Below, in pieces: positions 1 through 11,910 of a DNA stretch of 64,000 bases (position 1 is its first letter; the number at the start of each line of letters is the position of its first letter). The DNA comes from Monomorium pharaonis (Eukaryota; Arthropoda; Insecta; Hymenoptera; Formicidae). The position numbers and the translations under genes are program-made. The stretch is taken from contig NC_050469.1 in NCBI RefSeq assembly GCF_013373865.1, positions 18,735,046 to 18,799,045 on the forward strand, in the 5' to 3' direction. The notes below the pieces were generated by a model, which searched no databases, was not told where the DNA came from, and saw nothing but the letters and a program-made list of their open reading frames with translations.

Positions 1-308
1 TCGGGACTTAGCCGCTAGCAAGCCTCAAGCGAGCAACGAGACGACGCGTTAACTCCGAGTCGCGCGTCGTATCTAATCTATCGTAACACGACGCGGCACC
101 TTCGCCGACCGCAACCAGTGTACAACAACAGAAATAAATCTTATATCAGTTTAAATTAAAATCAGTGAGTGAGTGATTTGAGGACTCTGCCTACAAAGCC
201 GCCTCTTTCCGCGAGTTCTAACTCCTTGGGCAGCAACGAATCCCAAAAAATCTTTTGTCGCACCGCAAGGTACGGCAAAAATATTTTGTTGAACCGCAAG
301 GCGCAACA
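1..308 (+). repeat. partial 5' LTR of the gypsy element
   Basis: The upstream part is cut by the window edge. The same sequence, diverged, appears in opposite orientation at 63485-64000; shared blocks include TCGGGACTTAGCCGC and GTGATTTG. The end is set at AACA just before the primer-binding site, matching the AACA end of the other copy. Confidence 0.8.
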
Positions 309-312
309 AAAT

Positions 313-330
313 TGGTGGCAGCGGTGGGAT
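313..330 (+). other. putative primer-binding site of the gypsy element
   Basis: TGGTGGCAGCGGTGGGAT lies four bases after the LTR end and starts with the TGG typical of sites complementary to a tRNA 3' CCA end. I did not assign the tRNA. Confidence 0.6.
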
Positions 331-689
331 TAACTGCCAGGAAGGAAGGCAAACAACTCCAACGAGGAACTACCTACAAGGCCAAGGGACCGAACGTCAC
401 GAGCCGAGAGCAGCTGAACGACCTCGAGGACCAGCTGACTGGACGAGCCCGCCGAGCAGAACTCAGCCACGGCTCAACACTCGACGCAGCGTAATCAGCG
501 ATACCGGAGTACCGACCTACCGCAATACACAGCTGACAACATGAAGCGAAGCGCAGCGTTACTGTAAGTCGAAATAATATTGTATAAAGCGAAATACGAA
601 GGGCAAAGCGATAAGCCCTACTAATAGTAAAAACGTGCTGATCCCCCGGTAATCACATAACGATTATCGTAAGCGTACAATAGGCGTGA

Positions 690-3032
690 ATGTCGAAAGA
701 CAACAACGCTGCTATAGCAAACGACTCGTGGTTGCATAGCGAGCAAGCCACTCGAGCTATCGAATACTGCGAACAAGCCGTCATAGAAGCACGCGATAGA
801 GTCCGTAGAGAACTAGATCCGTACGATAGCGAGTTACCGGAAAACGTCATCCGCGAACGAGAATTCCCATTCGCGAACCTCGACGCGAGTTTGTTTCAAA
901 GCGAATTCAACGCGACACGGCAACACCGTGTAGAACGACGAACACGACCATACGAGAGTCGCACCCCTAGTCGCGTTTCGTCACGAGGCGAGTTCTCACT
1001 TACGTCATACGAGTCCGACATTTTCGACCCAGCTGACTTTTTTCAAACGGACGCGATGCCTAACGACGAACAAGCAGAGACCAACAATTCATCGCCGGTG
1101 CAGAACAGGAACTACAGAACCTGCACCAAGAACTAAGTGCTAATGCGCCACGACTTGCCCGCACTGTCACGCAAAGAGACGATGTGCAGGAAATACGGGA
1201 AGCCTTACGTGCAATGATGCACGAGGTCCGGAGACTGACCAACGAAGTCAACGAGGTGCGAGAAACAAATTCGCGAACACTACGTACGCACGCGCCTCGA
1301 CAAACGCGATATATCCGGCGAGAAACCGCGTTCGAGTACCCGGACGACGACGTGCGCCGACAGAGAGGTCGCGGAATATTGTCATTAAAAGAAGCTCGCG
1401 GAATGATACCCGAGTTCGACGGCAACGCGAGTAAATTACAGGAATTCTTGAGTGACATGACCTACGCGATCGAGAACATAGATCCGTCGGATGAAGTATC
1501 CTTACTAGGCGCGATATTGTGTACCAAACTGAAGGGACGCGCCATGTTAGATTTTCAGACACGACGGATAAGCGATTTCGTGCAATTAAGAACGGAATTA
1601 GAATCGTGCTATGCGAGTAAGCGAAGTACGACACATTTACAGCTCGATTTCAATACCCTGAAGCAAAAGCCAGGAGAAAGCGCTCGAGCCTACGGACTGC
1701 GTACAGATAAGCTCACGATAGACCTGTACGAGTCGATGATCGAAGGCCGACACCAATACGGCCGAACATAAGCGCATCATTTTAGAAATGCTGCAACAGC
1801 AAGCATTGGAAAACTATCAAATAGGGCTACGCAAAGATACAAAGGCGGTAGTCCGATCGCGCGGATACGTTACGCTACAGGACGCGATAGCAGCCGCAAG
1901 CGCAGAGGAAAGAATCAAGGGTCCCGCCGTGAGTAACACGAGACGGACACCCGACCCGCCGAGACACTACGACAAGTCCGATGCCCGTTGCCGAAATTGC
2001 GGCAAGTATGGCCACTACAGTAAGGATTGCCGGAATAACAGGAGCAGTAATAGATACGCCCTGCCGCAACCCGACAAACGTATAAATGCAATCGACAAGC
2101 ATTGCAACTATTGCAAAAAACGCGGACACACTCGCAACGAGTGTTGGAATCTACACGGACGGCCTAAAGCAAGGGTACCGAACGCGCAAGGAAAGATGCA
2201 AAGCGCCGAGATAACGGGAGCAAGAAAGAAAGCGATAACGCAGAAAAGAAACTCTGACTCCGAGCACAGTAGCGAGGAAGAAGGAGCGACGAGTCGCGCA
2301 CAGAGTACGCGCGCTCGAGCGTATCAAGTGACACACGTAAGACGAGGCGGCACACGATGCGACGGTCTTGACCTAATTACGCTCCCAATCAGAGAAACAC
2401 GCGCTGGTAAAATCGACATGTTGTTTGATTCAGGCGCAACGATATCATTAATAAAGGTAAAAAACCTAAAGGGAAAAACAAGAATTTATCCCGAAGAAGT
2501 ATCATTGGTAGGAATAACTGGCCACCGAGTGCATACTATAGGAAAGATGCAAGCCACTATCAAGATAGGCGAGCAAGAAATTAAACACGCCATATACGTG
2601 GTGAGAGACGATTTCCCTATGGAATACGAAGGGATAATCGGTCTCGATTTCCTGCGCAAACAGCATGTAACATGCGACTATAAAAATAAGACAGTGACTA
2701 TAGAAGATGTCACCCTGCGACTTAAACCACATAATAAAATTATTTTAAAACCGCGCAGCGAAACCATCGTTCGTGCAGTAACGAACCGAAATAAAACCGG
2801 AGTAATCCGAGCCAAAGAAACTTCGCCCGGCATCTATATTGGCAGATGCATGGTAGAGCCAAAAAATTTTATGTGTCCTATAAGCATAATTAACACCACG
2901 GATAAACCAGTGGAAATCACCACACCGATCGTTACCGTTGAAGATATCGAAGAAGATGTCATGCAACAAGTCTATGTCGTGAACTCCGAAAAGGACTGCG
3001 AGACAAAGCTTCCCCGCGGAGAACGCATATGA
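690..3032 (+). pseudogene. gag: gag-protease region, frameshifted
   Basis: Gag would form the particle core and the protease would process it. Translation starts at ATG 690 and is open in one frame to 1136, continues in a second frame to about 1771, then in a third from about 1750 to 3032. Two single-step frameshifts, near 1085-1110 and 1745-1770, therefore break it, the second inside the capsid-like part. Visible domains: a capsid-like helical region (about 1380-1910), CCHC knuckles at about 1987-2028 and 2103-2144, and an aspartic protease with LFDSGA at about 2421. The frame ends in TGA at 3030-3032, and the same frame then runs on into reverse transcriptase. Confidence 0.85.
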
Positions 3033-5621
3033 CTACTATTACGCACACAGCATCTCAATCCTGAGGAACGAAAGGCACTAAATCAGATATGCAACGAATA
3101 TCAGGATATATTTCATTTAAACGGAGAACCTCTGACGTGTACCTCGACGGTGAAACACGAGATCAGTACGCGAGCCGACGCCGCGCCTGTGAACATGCGA
3201 CCGTATCGCCTCCCCGCCAAACATAAGGAGGAAGTGAGTACACAAATAAAGAAAATGCTGAAAAATAGCATTATCCGCACTAGTACGAGCCAGTGGAACG
3301 CACCCCTGTTAGTTGTGCCGAAGAAAGCTGACTCGACTGGAAAATCACGACTTCGAATTGTAATTGACTTTCGAAAGTTGAATGATTTGACTATTGGCGA
3401 CTCCTTTCCACTGCCGAATATTGATGAAATATTGGACCAGTTAGGAAATGCTAAATATTTCACGACGCTAGATCTAGCGTCGGGGTACCACCAGATACCC
3501 ATGGCCGAGCATGATAAGCCGAAAACCGCATTCTCGACACCGTATGGACACTACGAGTACAATCGGATGCCCTTCGGACTTAAAAATGCGCCAGCCACAT
3601 TCCAGAGGCTAATGAATTCTGTGCTTACTGGAATGCAAGGACTTAGATGCCTCGTGTATTTAGATGACATTGTCATATACGGCTCAAGTCTAAAGGAACA
3701 TAACAAGCGCTTAGAAGAAGTGCTACTACGCCTACGGGAAGCTAATCTGAAGCTACAACCCGATAAGTGCGAGTTCCTTCGAAAAGAGATGAATTACCTC
3801 GGCCATATTATTTCTGAGGACGGGATAGCACCCGATCCCGGAAAATTACAGGCAATCAAAGATTTTCCAGAACCACGCAAGGTCAAGGATATTCAATCCT
3901 TCATCGGACTTGCAGGTTATTATCGAAAATTTATCAGCGACTTTTCTAAAATTGCTAAGCCAATGACAAAGCTAACGAAGAAAACTGAAAAGTTTGTCTG
4001 GACTACCGAACAGCAGATATCGTTCGATACATTGAAGAAAAAATTGATGACGGCACCCGTGCTACAATATCCGGATTTCACCCAGGAATTCAACGTGACC
4101 ACGGATGCTTCCGACTATGCTATCGGAGCAGTCCTGTCACAGGGACCGGTAGGTAGCGACCGTCCTATTGCTTACGCAAGCCGAGTGTTAAATCGCGCGG
4201 AGCAAAATTATAGCACTACCGAAAAGGAGCTGCTAGCAATCGTATGGGCTGTTAAGCATTTCCGCCCATATGTGTACGGCGTAAAATTTAAAATAGTGAC
4301 AGACCATAAGCCACTTACATGGTTATTTAGCGTAAATGACCCCGGATCGCGACTGATTCGATGGCGATTAAAATTAGAAGAGTATGACTATGAGATCATA
4401 CACAAGGCCGGTCGAGCGAACGCGAACGCCGACGCGCTGAGTCGAAACGTGAAGCGGGAGGCTCACGTTACGGAAGACTCGGATAAGATCCTCGCGCTCG
4501 AAGAAGACAGTGTACACACACAACTAAGCACGCCGATAAAAAATAATGAAAGTATACAGGAGTATACTGAAGAAGAAAAGAAACAAATTCTATATGAATA
4601 CCATGATGCCCCGACAGGAGGACATCAGGGAATTGAGCGAACAATAAGAAGAATACGCCTAAAACACAACTGGCATGGATTAACAGCCGACGTAGAGAGA
4701 TACATAAAGAAATGCGAGCTCTGTCAGAAGAATAAACTCTCTCGCAGAATTAAAGCACCGCTAGTTATCACCGATACACCAAGCCGACCCTTTGAAAAGT
4801 GCGCGCTGGATATCGTCGGACCGTTAACCATAACAAACAACGAAAATCGGTACCTGCTGACATTTCAGGACCACCTAACAAAATTTAGTAAGGCTATGCC
4901 CCTTCCTAACCAAGAAGCGAATACCATAAGTAAGGCATTCGTGACGAAAATCGTTTTAGAATATGGAATTCCGGAATGCATTTTAACGGATCAGGGAACT
5001 AATTTTATGAGCGAAGTATTTAAGAATACTTGCAAGTTGCTCAAAATTAAGAAGATACAGACGACTGCTTATCACCCTGAAAGCAACGGCGTATTAGAGC
5101 GATCGCATCGAACCTTAGCCGAGTATCTAAGGCATTTCATTAATAAAGATCAGACGGACTGGGACGAGTGGATTCCGTATGCTAACTACACCTATAATAC
5201 CACCCCCCACACCGCAACAGGGTATACTCCCTTCGAATTAATTTACGGGCATCCCCCCGAATTACCTACAGCGCTAGCCAAGCCGCCTAAAAGGACGTAC
5301 AGCTACGATGACTATGCGCTCGAGTTACGGGAGAGACTACGTGCCACTAATAGTATCGCCAAAGATAATATAAGAGATGAAAAGCAAAAATCGAAAGATT
5401 ATTACGATCGATTCGTGAAGAAAACTAATTATAAAATTGGCGATAAAATTCTACTCTTCGACGAAACGCTTCGCCGAGGACGTTCTAAAAAATTAGACGC
5501 GCAATGGACCGGACCCTATACAGTTACCGAAAGACATTCGCATGTTAATTATACGGTAAAAAGGGGAAGACGGACAGTTCGCGTACACGTAAATCGCATT
5601 AAACCGTTTATTGAGGGATAA
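3033..5621 (+). pseudogene. pol: pol: reverse transcriptase, RNase H, integrase (gypsy type)
   Basis: One long open frame. The first ATG is at 3150, but homologous-looking sequence starts directly after the TGA at 3030, in the same frame as the protease. Domains in order: RT with YLDD at about 3657; RNase H with TDAS near 4098; an integrase HHCC zinc finger at 4615-4735; integrase catalytic Asp in LDIVGP (about 4807), Asp in TDQGTN (about 4990) and Glu in the NGVLERSH block (about 5095); and a GPY/F-like motif near 5505. The catalytic residues are all present, so this part is well preserved. The protein cannot be made as a normal gag-pol fusion unless the TGA is read through; a simple nonsense mutation is the more likely explanation. 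Confidence 0.92.
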
Positions 5622-5793
5622 TGCGAAAATAAAAACAAAAGAGAGAGAGAGTATAAAATAATATATACACACATTCATACACACATGCTAACGCAGGAAG
5701 TAGAAATAATAATAAATAAATAAAAATACACTCACCAGGCTGAAAACCGCCTGAGTAATCCATCCCGTACTAGAATCCGAATGGCACACAAAC

Positions 5794-5811
5794 AAAAAAA
5801 AAGGGGGGGGG
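5794..5811 (+). other. A9-G9 homopurine tract between pol and env
   Basis: Nine A then nine G, followed by other purine-rich stretches up to about 5910. It resembles an internal polypurine tract. It lies well upstream of env, so it is not the tract next to a 3' LTR. Role unknown. Confidence 0.5.
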
Positions 5812-5914
5812 AACTAACCAAAGAGGGGGAGGAACAAACACTAAAACACTACACTTAAACTATAACTTACGAACTACAAATTAAAAAACTAAAAGAGAGA
5901 GGAGGTTCTAGTAA

Positions 5915-6277
5915 CTACTCCTCAGACTCTTCACTCCCCCCCTCCCCTAGAAAGTCTCCGCGTTCCTCCAGGGCACCGAAGCCTCGGTCCCACTCCTCCT
6001 CGGAGTCGGACACCCCGACATCCTCCAGCAACCGGTCTATCATACCGGGAGATGGGGGAAAAGCATATGGAGCACTCCCGGATTCGGAGGCATCGTCCTC
6101 ATCCTCACTGGAGGACACATCACTCTGCTCCTCCTCGGAGCCCTCATTCTCCGCCGCGTCCTCCACCTGGTCCTCAAAAATGCCAACAACCTCGCCCTCG
6201 TCCGGAGACGCGTCATCTAAAGCAATAACCCCCGGATTAGGCGACGGGGGTGGCGACGGCGGCACTAATAATTGCAT
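5915..6277 (-). CDS. acidic antisense ORF between pol and env (120 aa), unknown function
   Basis: An ATG-to-stop frame on the strand opposite to gag-pol-env, in the only GC-rich island of the pol-env interval. The product is strongly acidic, with runs of Glu, Asp and Ser (for example SSSEDEDD and SDSEEEW), a proline-rich N-terminus (PPSPPPSPNPG) and a second proline patch (FPPSPG) near the middle. I see no signal peptide, membrane segment or known domain. Ser, Glu and Gly codons are mixed rather than a simple repeat, which argues for real coding. Against this, the plus strand is also open here from about 5861 to 6395 as a Ser/Pro-rich frame. Antisense ORFs are known in some retroviruses; that this is one is inference. 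Confidence 0.5.
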   Translation of the reverse strand: MQLLVPPSPPPSPNPGVIALDDASPDEGEVVGIFEDQVEDAAENEGSEEEQSDVSSSEDEDDASESGSAPYAFPPSPGMIDRLLEDVGVSDSEEEWDRGFGALEERGDFLGEGGSEESEE

Positions 6278-6460
6278 ATTCTACTTTTTCTTTCCTTTCT
6301 CGCGAACCGTAAGAAAAAATATCTTGCACGACAGCTCGGACAAGACTGATCTTAGAACAGTCCAAGACAGTCGACCCAAAGGCAACATTAGCTGAGATAG
6401 ATAAACATTACACCTCTTCTCACGCACAATTAAATAAGAGCACGTCGACGAGATAAAATA

Positions 6461-8060
6461 ATGCTGATTAATAAGATGCAAGGTAGTAATAATAAACCAC
6501 CTTGCAGGGGACTTCTCATATGCATATACCTGGCAACAGCAGCTCAAGGAAGTGACACGCTGTATCAAGTGGAAAAATTCACTCATCATCTACTATGAGA
6601 AGATAGGTAGACTCCGACCAATAGAATCGCAATGAAAATTAATAATTAAGATAAACACCGCGTCTTTATCAAAAAGACTGACGCAAATCGAAAAATATGT
6701 ACAGAAAACTGACAACTTATGTAGAATCGTCGCGGTAATGAATAAGGCTATATGCGACAGCTTTAATGCTGCCATCACCAAAGAATACCAGAGGACAAAT
6801 CGACTGATCCTGCGAATAACTGACACATATAAAACGCCGACAGTACAAAAACGAGGACTGATCGACGGAGTAGGCTCAATAGCCAAATCGCTATTCGGTA
6901 CAATGGACGCCGACGACAAAAAGACAATTGACGAACAACTCGCAATACTACATGACGCACAACAGTCATCACAGCACGCAGTAAAAAACCAATTAAAAAT
7001 AATACAGGCAACTATAGCACACATCGACGAGACAGAAAAGACAGTGCAACATAACGAATACCTCCTCGCGAACGCAACCAAAAATCTCAAGCTAGAACTA
7101 CTAGAGAGCGAACGCGCAAACAACATACAGTCAAATTTTATAATTATCAGCACCGTACTGTCAGAGTTAACTCGCGATGCGGAGGACGTCTTAGATTACG
7201 TCACCCTATTAAAAAGGGGTATAATGCACCCCAGACTAACGCCTATAGACCATATTATACAACTACTTAAAGATGCGAACTCTCAACTCCCGGAAGGACT
7301 CTACTTTCCATTTAGAGCAAACCAGGAAGAATGGTCAACTATTGAACAATTTGCACTTGTAAGCGCATACTGCGATAGCGTAAACATATACACGATTTTG
7401 CGTTTTCCATTAATATCGACGTCAAAATACGAAATGTTAAACGTAATAGCACTACCTGTGCCAGAACATAATAACACATTCTCTGTAATAGACATCAGGT
7501 ATCCGACCATAGCGATAGACGGGGATCAGCACACGTATATAACCTTACCGCGCAACGATTTACAAAATTGTATGAAGATAAATAAAGATTACCTATGCGA
7601 GCGAAATTATCCTGCGAACAGGATTAATCCACACTCCGTGTGTGAAGTCAAAACGTTTTTAGAAACCGATAGATATCACGAAAATTGTAACATTAAAAAC
7701 ATAGCGTCTAATCATAGTTTTTGGATAGCCTTAGGCGACTCGCACTCATGGCTATATTCCGTACAGGAAAAACAAACTGTAACATTTTACTGTAAAGACC
7801 ACGGACAGATAAAGAAAGATATCGAAATGGACAAAAAATTGAATGAACAACCGAATACAATTTTTCAGTCACCACACTTTATCTATCCAACGGCTACCAG
7901 CGGAACAGTGATTGTAATAATACTAGCAATAATAATAACTGTTGTTGTAATAAAAAAGAAAAAGAGAAACAGCCATGAGAAGCGAGTCACACTAGACATA
8001 GATTCGGAATATACAATTCCCAGATCTATTCTAAAGCGTAGCAGTAGCACGCGTTTTTAA
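6461..8060 (+). pseudogene. env: env: baculovirus F / errantivirus-type envelope glycoprotein, broken
   Basis: ATG at 6461 opens a frame with a hydrophobic, signal-peptide-like segment, but it stops at TGA 6596-6598. The body of the protein continues in a different frame, which carries a further TGA at 6633-6635, then runs open from the ATG at 6738 to 8060 (440 codons). So there is one frameshift and one nonsense codon. Family features in the downstream frame are a basic cleavage motif (QKR) followed directly by a glycine-rich fusion-peptide-like stretch and FGTMDADD, cysteine-bearing ectodomain sequence, and one C-terminal membrane segment (about residues 391-411 of the 440) followed by lysines. 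This is the layout of class I F-like proteins of insect retroviruses. It is non-functional as read. Confidence 0.88.
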
Positions 8061-8167
8061 TTAAATATACAAAAACAAAATAGTACAAAATAATGTTGTT
8101 AAACGTGGTAATATTTATTGTATTTGTGTACTACGTAGTGCTTGAGAGGGAAAGAGGAAGAAAGAGG

Positions 8168-8171
<4 letters not shown>

Positions 8172-8224
<53 letters not shown>
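8172..8224 (+). repeat. (GA)n microsatellite
   Basis: About 26 GA units after a purine-rich lead-in from 8135, next to the end of the env region. It may have grown from the element's polypurine tract. Confidence 0.95.
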
Positions 8225-8226
<2 letters not shown>

Positions 8227-8235
8227 GTCATACTA

Positions 8236-8877
8236 AAATGCGCGAAATACTTATCCATAGTATGTTACACTCTTTGTAATAACACTAAAAAATATTCCCT
8301 CTTGATGTAACGATTTCACAATAGCTTAGGCGCGATGCTACGATAATTATGCTTAAAAATTAATGTTTAATATCATGTATTGTTAATACAACGAAGGATT
8401 TTCTTTTATAACCATAGAAAACTTACAGTTTCTTCTACCTTTAATTGCATTATTAATTACGACAGATTTTCAGTGACTTATAATCCCAGCAAACACAAAG
8501 TTACATGTAACGTGCTTGTTAGTTGTAATTTCCCACTCAATAATATAATTGCAATATAACACACGTGTTATATTACAATTACATTGTTGAGTGGGAAATT
8601 ACAACTAACAGGTACGTTACATGTAACTTGGTGTTTAGTGGGAATGTATTAACGATAGAAGAAACTCGAAGTTCTCTATCATATACAAGAGAAAATCCTT
8701 TGTAGTTAACCATACTAACGATACTTGACATAACATTGATCTCTGATTACCTATAATTACCGTAGAAGTCGCATCGAATAATTTATCCTGAAGTCCTTAG
8801 ATCAAACGTGAATATTTTTCTATCGTGTTATTTTACAAAGAGTGTATATTAGGGATAGTATTTCGTGCATTTTGTAA
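8236..8877. mobile_element. old foldback element interrupted by a MITE
   Basis: AAAATGCGCGAAATAC at 8236 and the ACTCTTTGTAA block near 8270 reappear inverted at about 8830-8877 with mismatches. Inner matches around 8390-8460 pair with 8645-8710. A younger CCCAGCAAACAC MITE (8485-8642) sits near the axis. Confidence 0.7.
8485..8642. mobile_element. MITE, CCCAGCAAACAC family, copy 1 (palindromic, 158 bp)
   Basis: Starts CCCAGCAAACACAAAG and ends with the inverted form (one base differs, TTTAGTGGG). Both arms hold TTACATGTAA. Flanks read AAT on both sides; a strict 2-bp repeat does not match here, unlike the other copies. Confidence 0.9.
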
Positions 8878-9489
8878 TTTTCTAATAAGATGGTTACGAA
8901 AGGAGAATGTATAAAGAATCAATCGTGATAAATCTTCGTTAATTGAATATTCCATAAAAAACGATAAGAGAATTTGATGCGGCAAATATTATATTATTTG
9001 CAGGATTCATACGTTTCCATCGCTTTCTCTCTTTTGACTTTCTTATTTACAGAAGTTTATTACGATTTAAATTTGTCATATTTTTATTAATAATTTATAA
9101 TCTTGTCATGTAATCGCGAGTATGCGTAGCAGCCATCGACGCGAGCTTAGGCGCGGTTGCGGCGAGACGTGGGAACGGCGACGACGCCACGCTTCTCCTT
9201 CTTCCCCCCGCCGCCGCCGGCAGCCAATGCTTGAGACAGTAGGCCGTGCTATGGCTCGAGCGGCTCGAGCCCTTCCTTCGGCGCGCTCTCATTCGCATAA
9301 ATTAAAAAATTTATATCTTGATTATTGATAGACCTAACCAAGACTATATTGGATGTTTATGTTCATCTCGATCCCGTCTATCTTTCCATGAAGTATTGCA
9401 CACCAGATTTGGGACACCCTGTATATATATAATTTACAATATTTCTTTTAGATTACATAATAAAAATAATAAAAATAAATTATACAAAA
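8878..9489. other. no gene seen; GC-rich patch at about 9118-9295
   Basis: AT-rich sequence with one GC-rich island. The open frames in it on both strands are Arg/Ala/Ser-rich and look like compositional artefacts. I recognise nothing else. Confidence 0.5.
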
Positions 9490-9499
9490 GTAAGGTCCA

Positions 9500-9664
9500 A
9501 GTGCGGACATAAATCAGATATCGAGCGAGCATATAGGACGTTCTGAATAGAACATCCGTTTTAATTTTAATAATGGATATCCTATGAATGTCCATTTTAT
9601 GTCCATGGACATGCGGACCTGAATTGGACTTAAAATGGACGTCCTTGGAACTGTGCTATTTGGG
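9500..9664. mobile_element. right-end fragment of a GGACGTCC-type element
   Basis: Ends in GTGCTATTTGGG, the inverse of CCCAAATAGCAC, preceded by repeated GTCCATTTTATGTCCATGGA and GGACGTCC-like motifs. No matching left end was found upstream. Confidence 0.5.
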
Positions 9665-10596
9665 TCAGAAGGATAAAATATGTGTAGTTAATTTATATTT
9701 TTATGAATAAATATGAAGTTTTAGTTTTTTATTCATTTTTACATATGCGTGCAAAATAGCATGTGGAATAACTTATTAAAAAGTTTGTTTTTGCTCTGTT
9801 TGTATAAAATCAGAAAAATTTTTTAATGTCAATTTTTATAATTTTTTAGTATTATTAATATATACCACATTGTTTCGATAAGTGTGTTTTCTTTGTTTTG
9901 TTTTAATTTACGTTTCTTAAAGATTTAATTAACGCTTTTGTCTCTTTTTTATTACATTATAATTCCCCACACAACACACGGACGTCTTTCGGATGTCTTA
10001 TATGTGTCCTGAAAAGTCCTGTTTATGTCCTCGTATTTCGGATGTCCGCGGGATGTCCGAAATATATGTTATCCGGACGTCCCGTTAAATCACAACAATA
10101 GGACGTCCGAAAGACATTCCGGACGTCCTGAAATATCAGATATATATTATCGTAAAGATAACAATGCAAATGTAATATGTATATCGTAATAATCAATAAA
10201 ATTTATACAACGTATATTTTTAATTATTTCGAAATAAGAAAAAATATTGTTTATACATTTTTTATTGATTGTTCAAATATTTTCAGCTAATAATGTTACG
10301 AGTTAAACATAAAAACTAAACATTTTTGTTAATTATCCCAGCAAACACCAATATATAACCATTACATTGCTGCAATAAAACGGAATGTAACAGATAATAT
10401 TACATGAACGTTACATGTAACATTCCTATTAGTTATAATTTCCCACTCATGTGATGTTGTAGTTATATAACACAAATATAACATAGAACTGAACTGTTAG
10501 ATAACCATAACCGAGATGTTTTGTAATGGCAATATGAACTATTATATTACTGTTATAAAAAATACAGTGTTGTTATATATGTACATGTATATATTT

Positions 10597-10729
10597 TAGC
10601 ACATAATTCCCAGGAGGTCAAGTACTTAAATTAATTTCACATAAAACAAAAAATGCTCTTTGAATGCAATTTCGTTGTTTTATGTAAAATGAATTTAAGA
10701 ATTTGACTTCCTGGAAATTATAAGTGCTA
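10597..10729. mobile_element. palindromic MITE, TAGCACATAATTCCCAGG arms
   Basis: About 55-bp arms (TAGCACATAATTCCCAGG and its diverged inverse) meeting around 10663. It is nested in the 10337-13980 element. Confidence 0.75.
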
Positions 10730-11910
10730 AAATTATAAAGAATAGATATAATTATGAAGGAAAAAGATAACATTAAAAATAGTCTTTTTAATAAACTTCT
10801 TAATATATTTAACACATATTTATCAGCAAAATAGGCTTATATCTAAACAAATATATACATATTATACTTTATGATTAGTAAAATATTTTAAAAATAACTT
10901 TTAAAAACAAAAAACGAGGGAAAATAAGAGAAAAACATTAAATAAACTTCACGTAATGTTAAACAAAATTATAGCTCTGCTCCAGATGTCAATCACAATC
11001 TCAACGTCAATCACAACATCTCCTATAGTTTTATAAAATCCGAAATTGTCAGGACATGATAGTGACATAAGAGTGCAAGCGCTTCCATTTGAGTTTAGTT
11101 TTCTGTAAAAAGAAAGTAATAAATAATATTATATAACACTCGCCAATACACTAAACATATATAGAATATTAAATACGTATTTAGAATATTCGGATTGGTA
11201 CGAATGAACTGTCATGCGCATGTACGCATCTCGCTATTTTGCACGCCAGTGCACGCGTCTGCACACGCAACGCCGCAACATGATGATGTGCGCGAGGTTA
11301 GTAGCGAGTCAGTTTTCAGTTTTATGCATAATTTGCATATTTTACATCGTGAAGGGAAATACGGCTGTGCTTAATTTAAAGTTTAGTCTAACACTATGGA
11401 TTGTATAATCAGATAAGTCTCACAAAATTTTTATTTTTTTGTATGGAGATAAGATTTTGTATTCTGAGATAAGATGAATACTTTGTGTTATGTTTTATTT
11501 TTAGTTATATTAAAAGCAAGAGAGGAAGAAACACTATTTGAGCGTAAAGTAGAAGAGTAGACGAGTAAGGAAAGAAAGATGTAAAAGAGAGATCAACCTC
11601 ACAGCTTGGAATTTACAGTGTGCCGAACAGAATATGTGGACCTTGAAGGTATCAAATAACATAATTTTACTAAAAAAGTTATAGGATGAAGTGAACAATT
11701 TATTTTTTGTGTGAGAAAGTATCTATTACAATCTAACTTGTTCCGAGAAAACCTTTGCAAAAGATTTAATAAAGAACAAGCAATTTGATGAGATTATCAT
11801 ATCATTATTATCATATTTATTATTCGAATTTTAAAGAGAAACAGTAAGAAATTTTATTAATACATTATTAAAAAATTGTTGGCTGTTACACCAAAATTCT
11901 CTTTCTTGTA

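Larger units (their letters stand above)
1..8230 (+). mobile_element. Ty3/gypsy errantivirus-like retroelement, decayed, 3' LTR not found
   Basis: Order along the plus strand is partial LTR, primer-binding site, gag with two CCHC knuckles, aspartic protease, reverse transcriptase, RNase H, integrase and an env-type glycoprotein. Gag-pol-env order is that of insect errantiviruses. It is inactive as read: two frameshifts in gag, an in-frame TGA between protease and RT, and a frameshift plus a stop near the start of env. After env comes a purine-rich tract and a GA microsatellite. I found no copy of the 5' LTR sequence there, so the 3' end is truncated or rearranged. The far end 8230 is approximate. 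Confidence 0.9.

Noticed and set aside
255..494. 79-codon frame near the left edge
   Set aside because: Crosses the LTR end and primer-binding site; part of the leader of the gypsy element.
6180..6395. Plus-strand Ser/Gly-rich frame opposite the acidic antisense ORF
   Set aside because: Simple composition mirrors the antisense frame. I prefer the antisense frame because it has an upstream ATG and mixed codons, but this is not certain.
9118..9328. GC-rich island as a promoter or gene
   Set aside because: The frames are Arg/Ser-rich compositional artefacts. No splice sites or known motifs were seen, and it could equally be a TE remnant.
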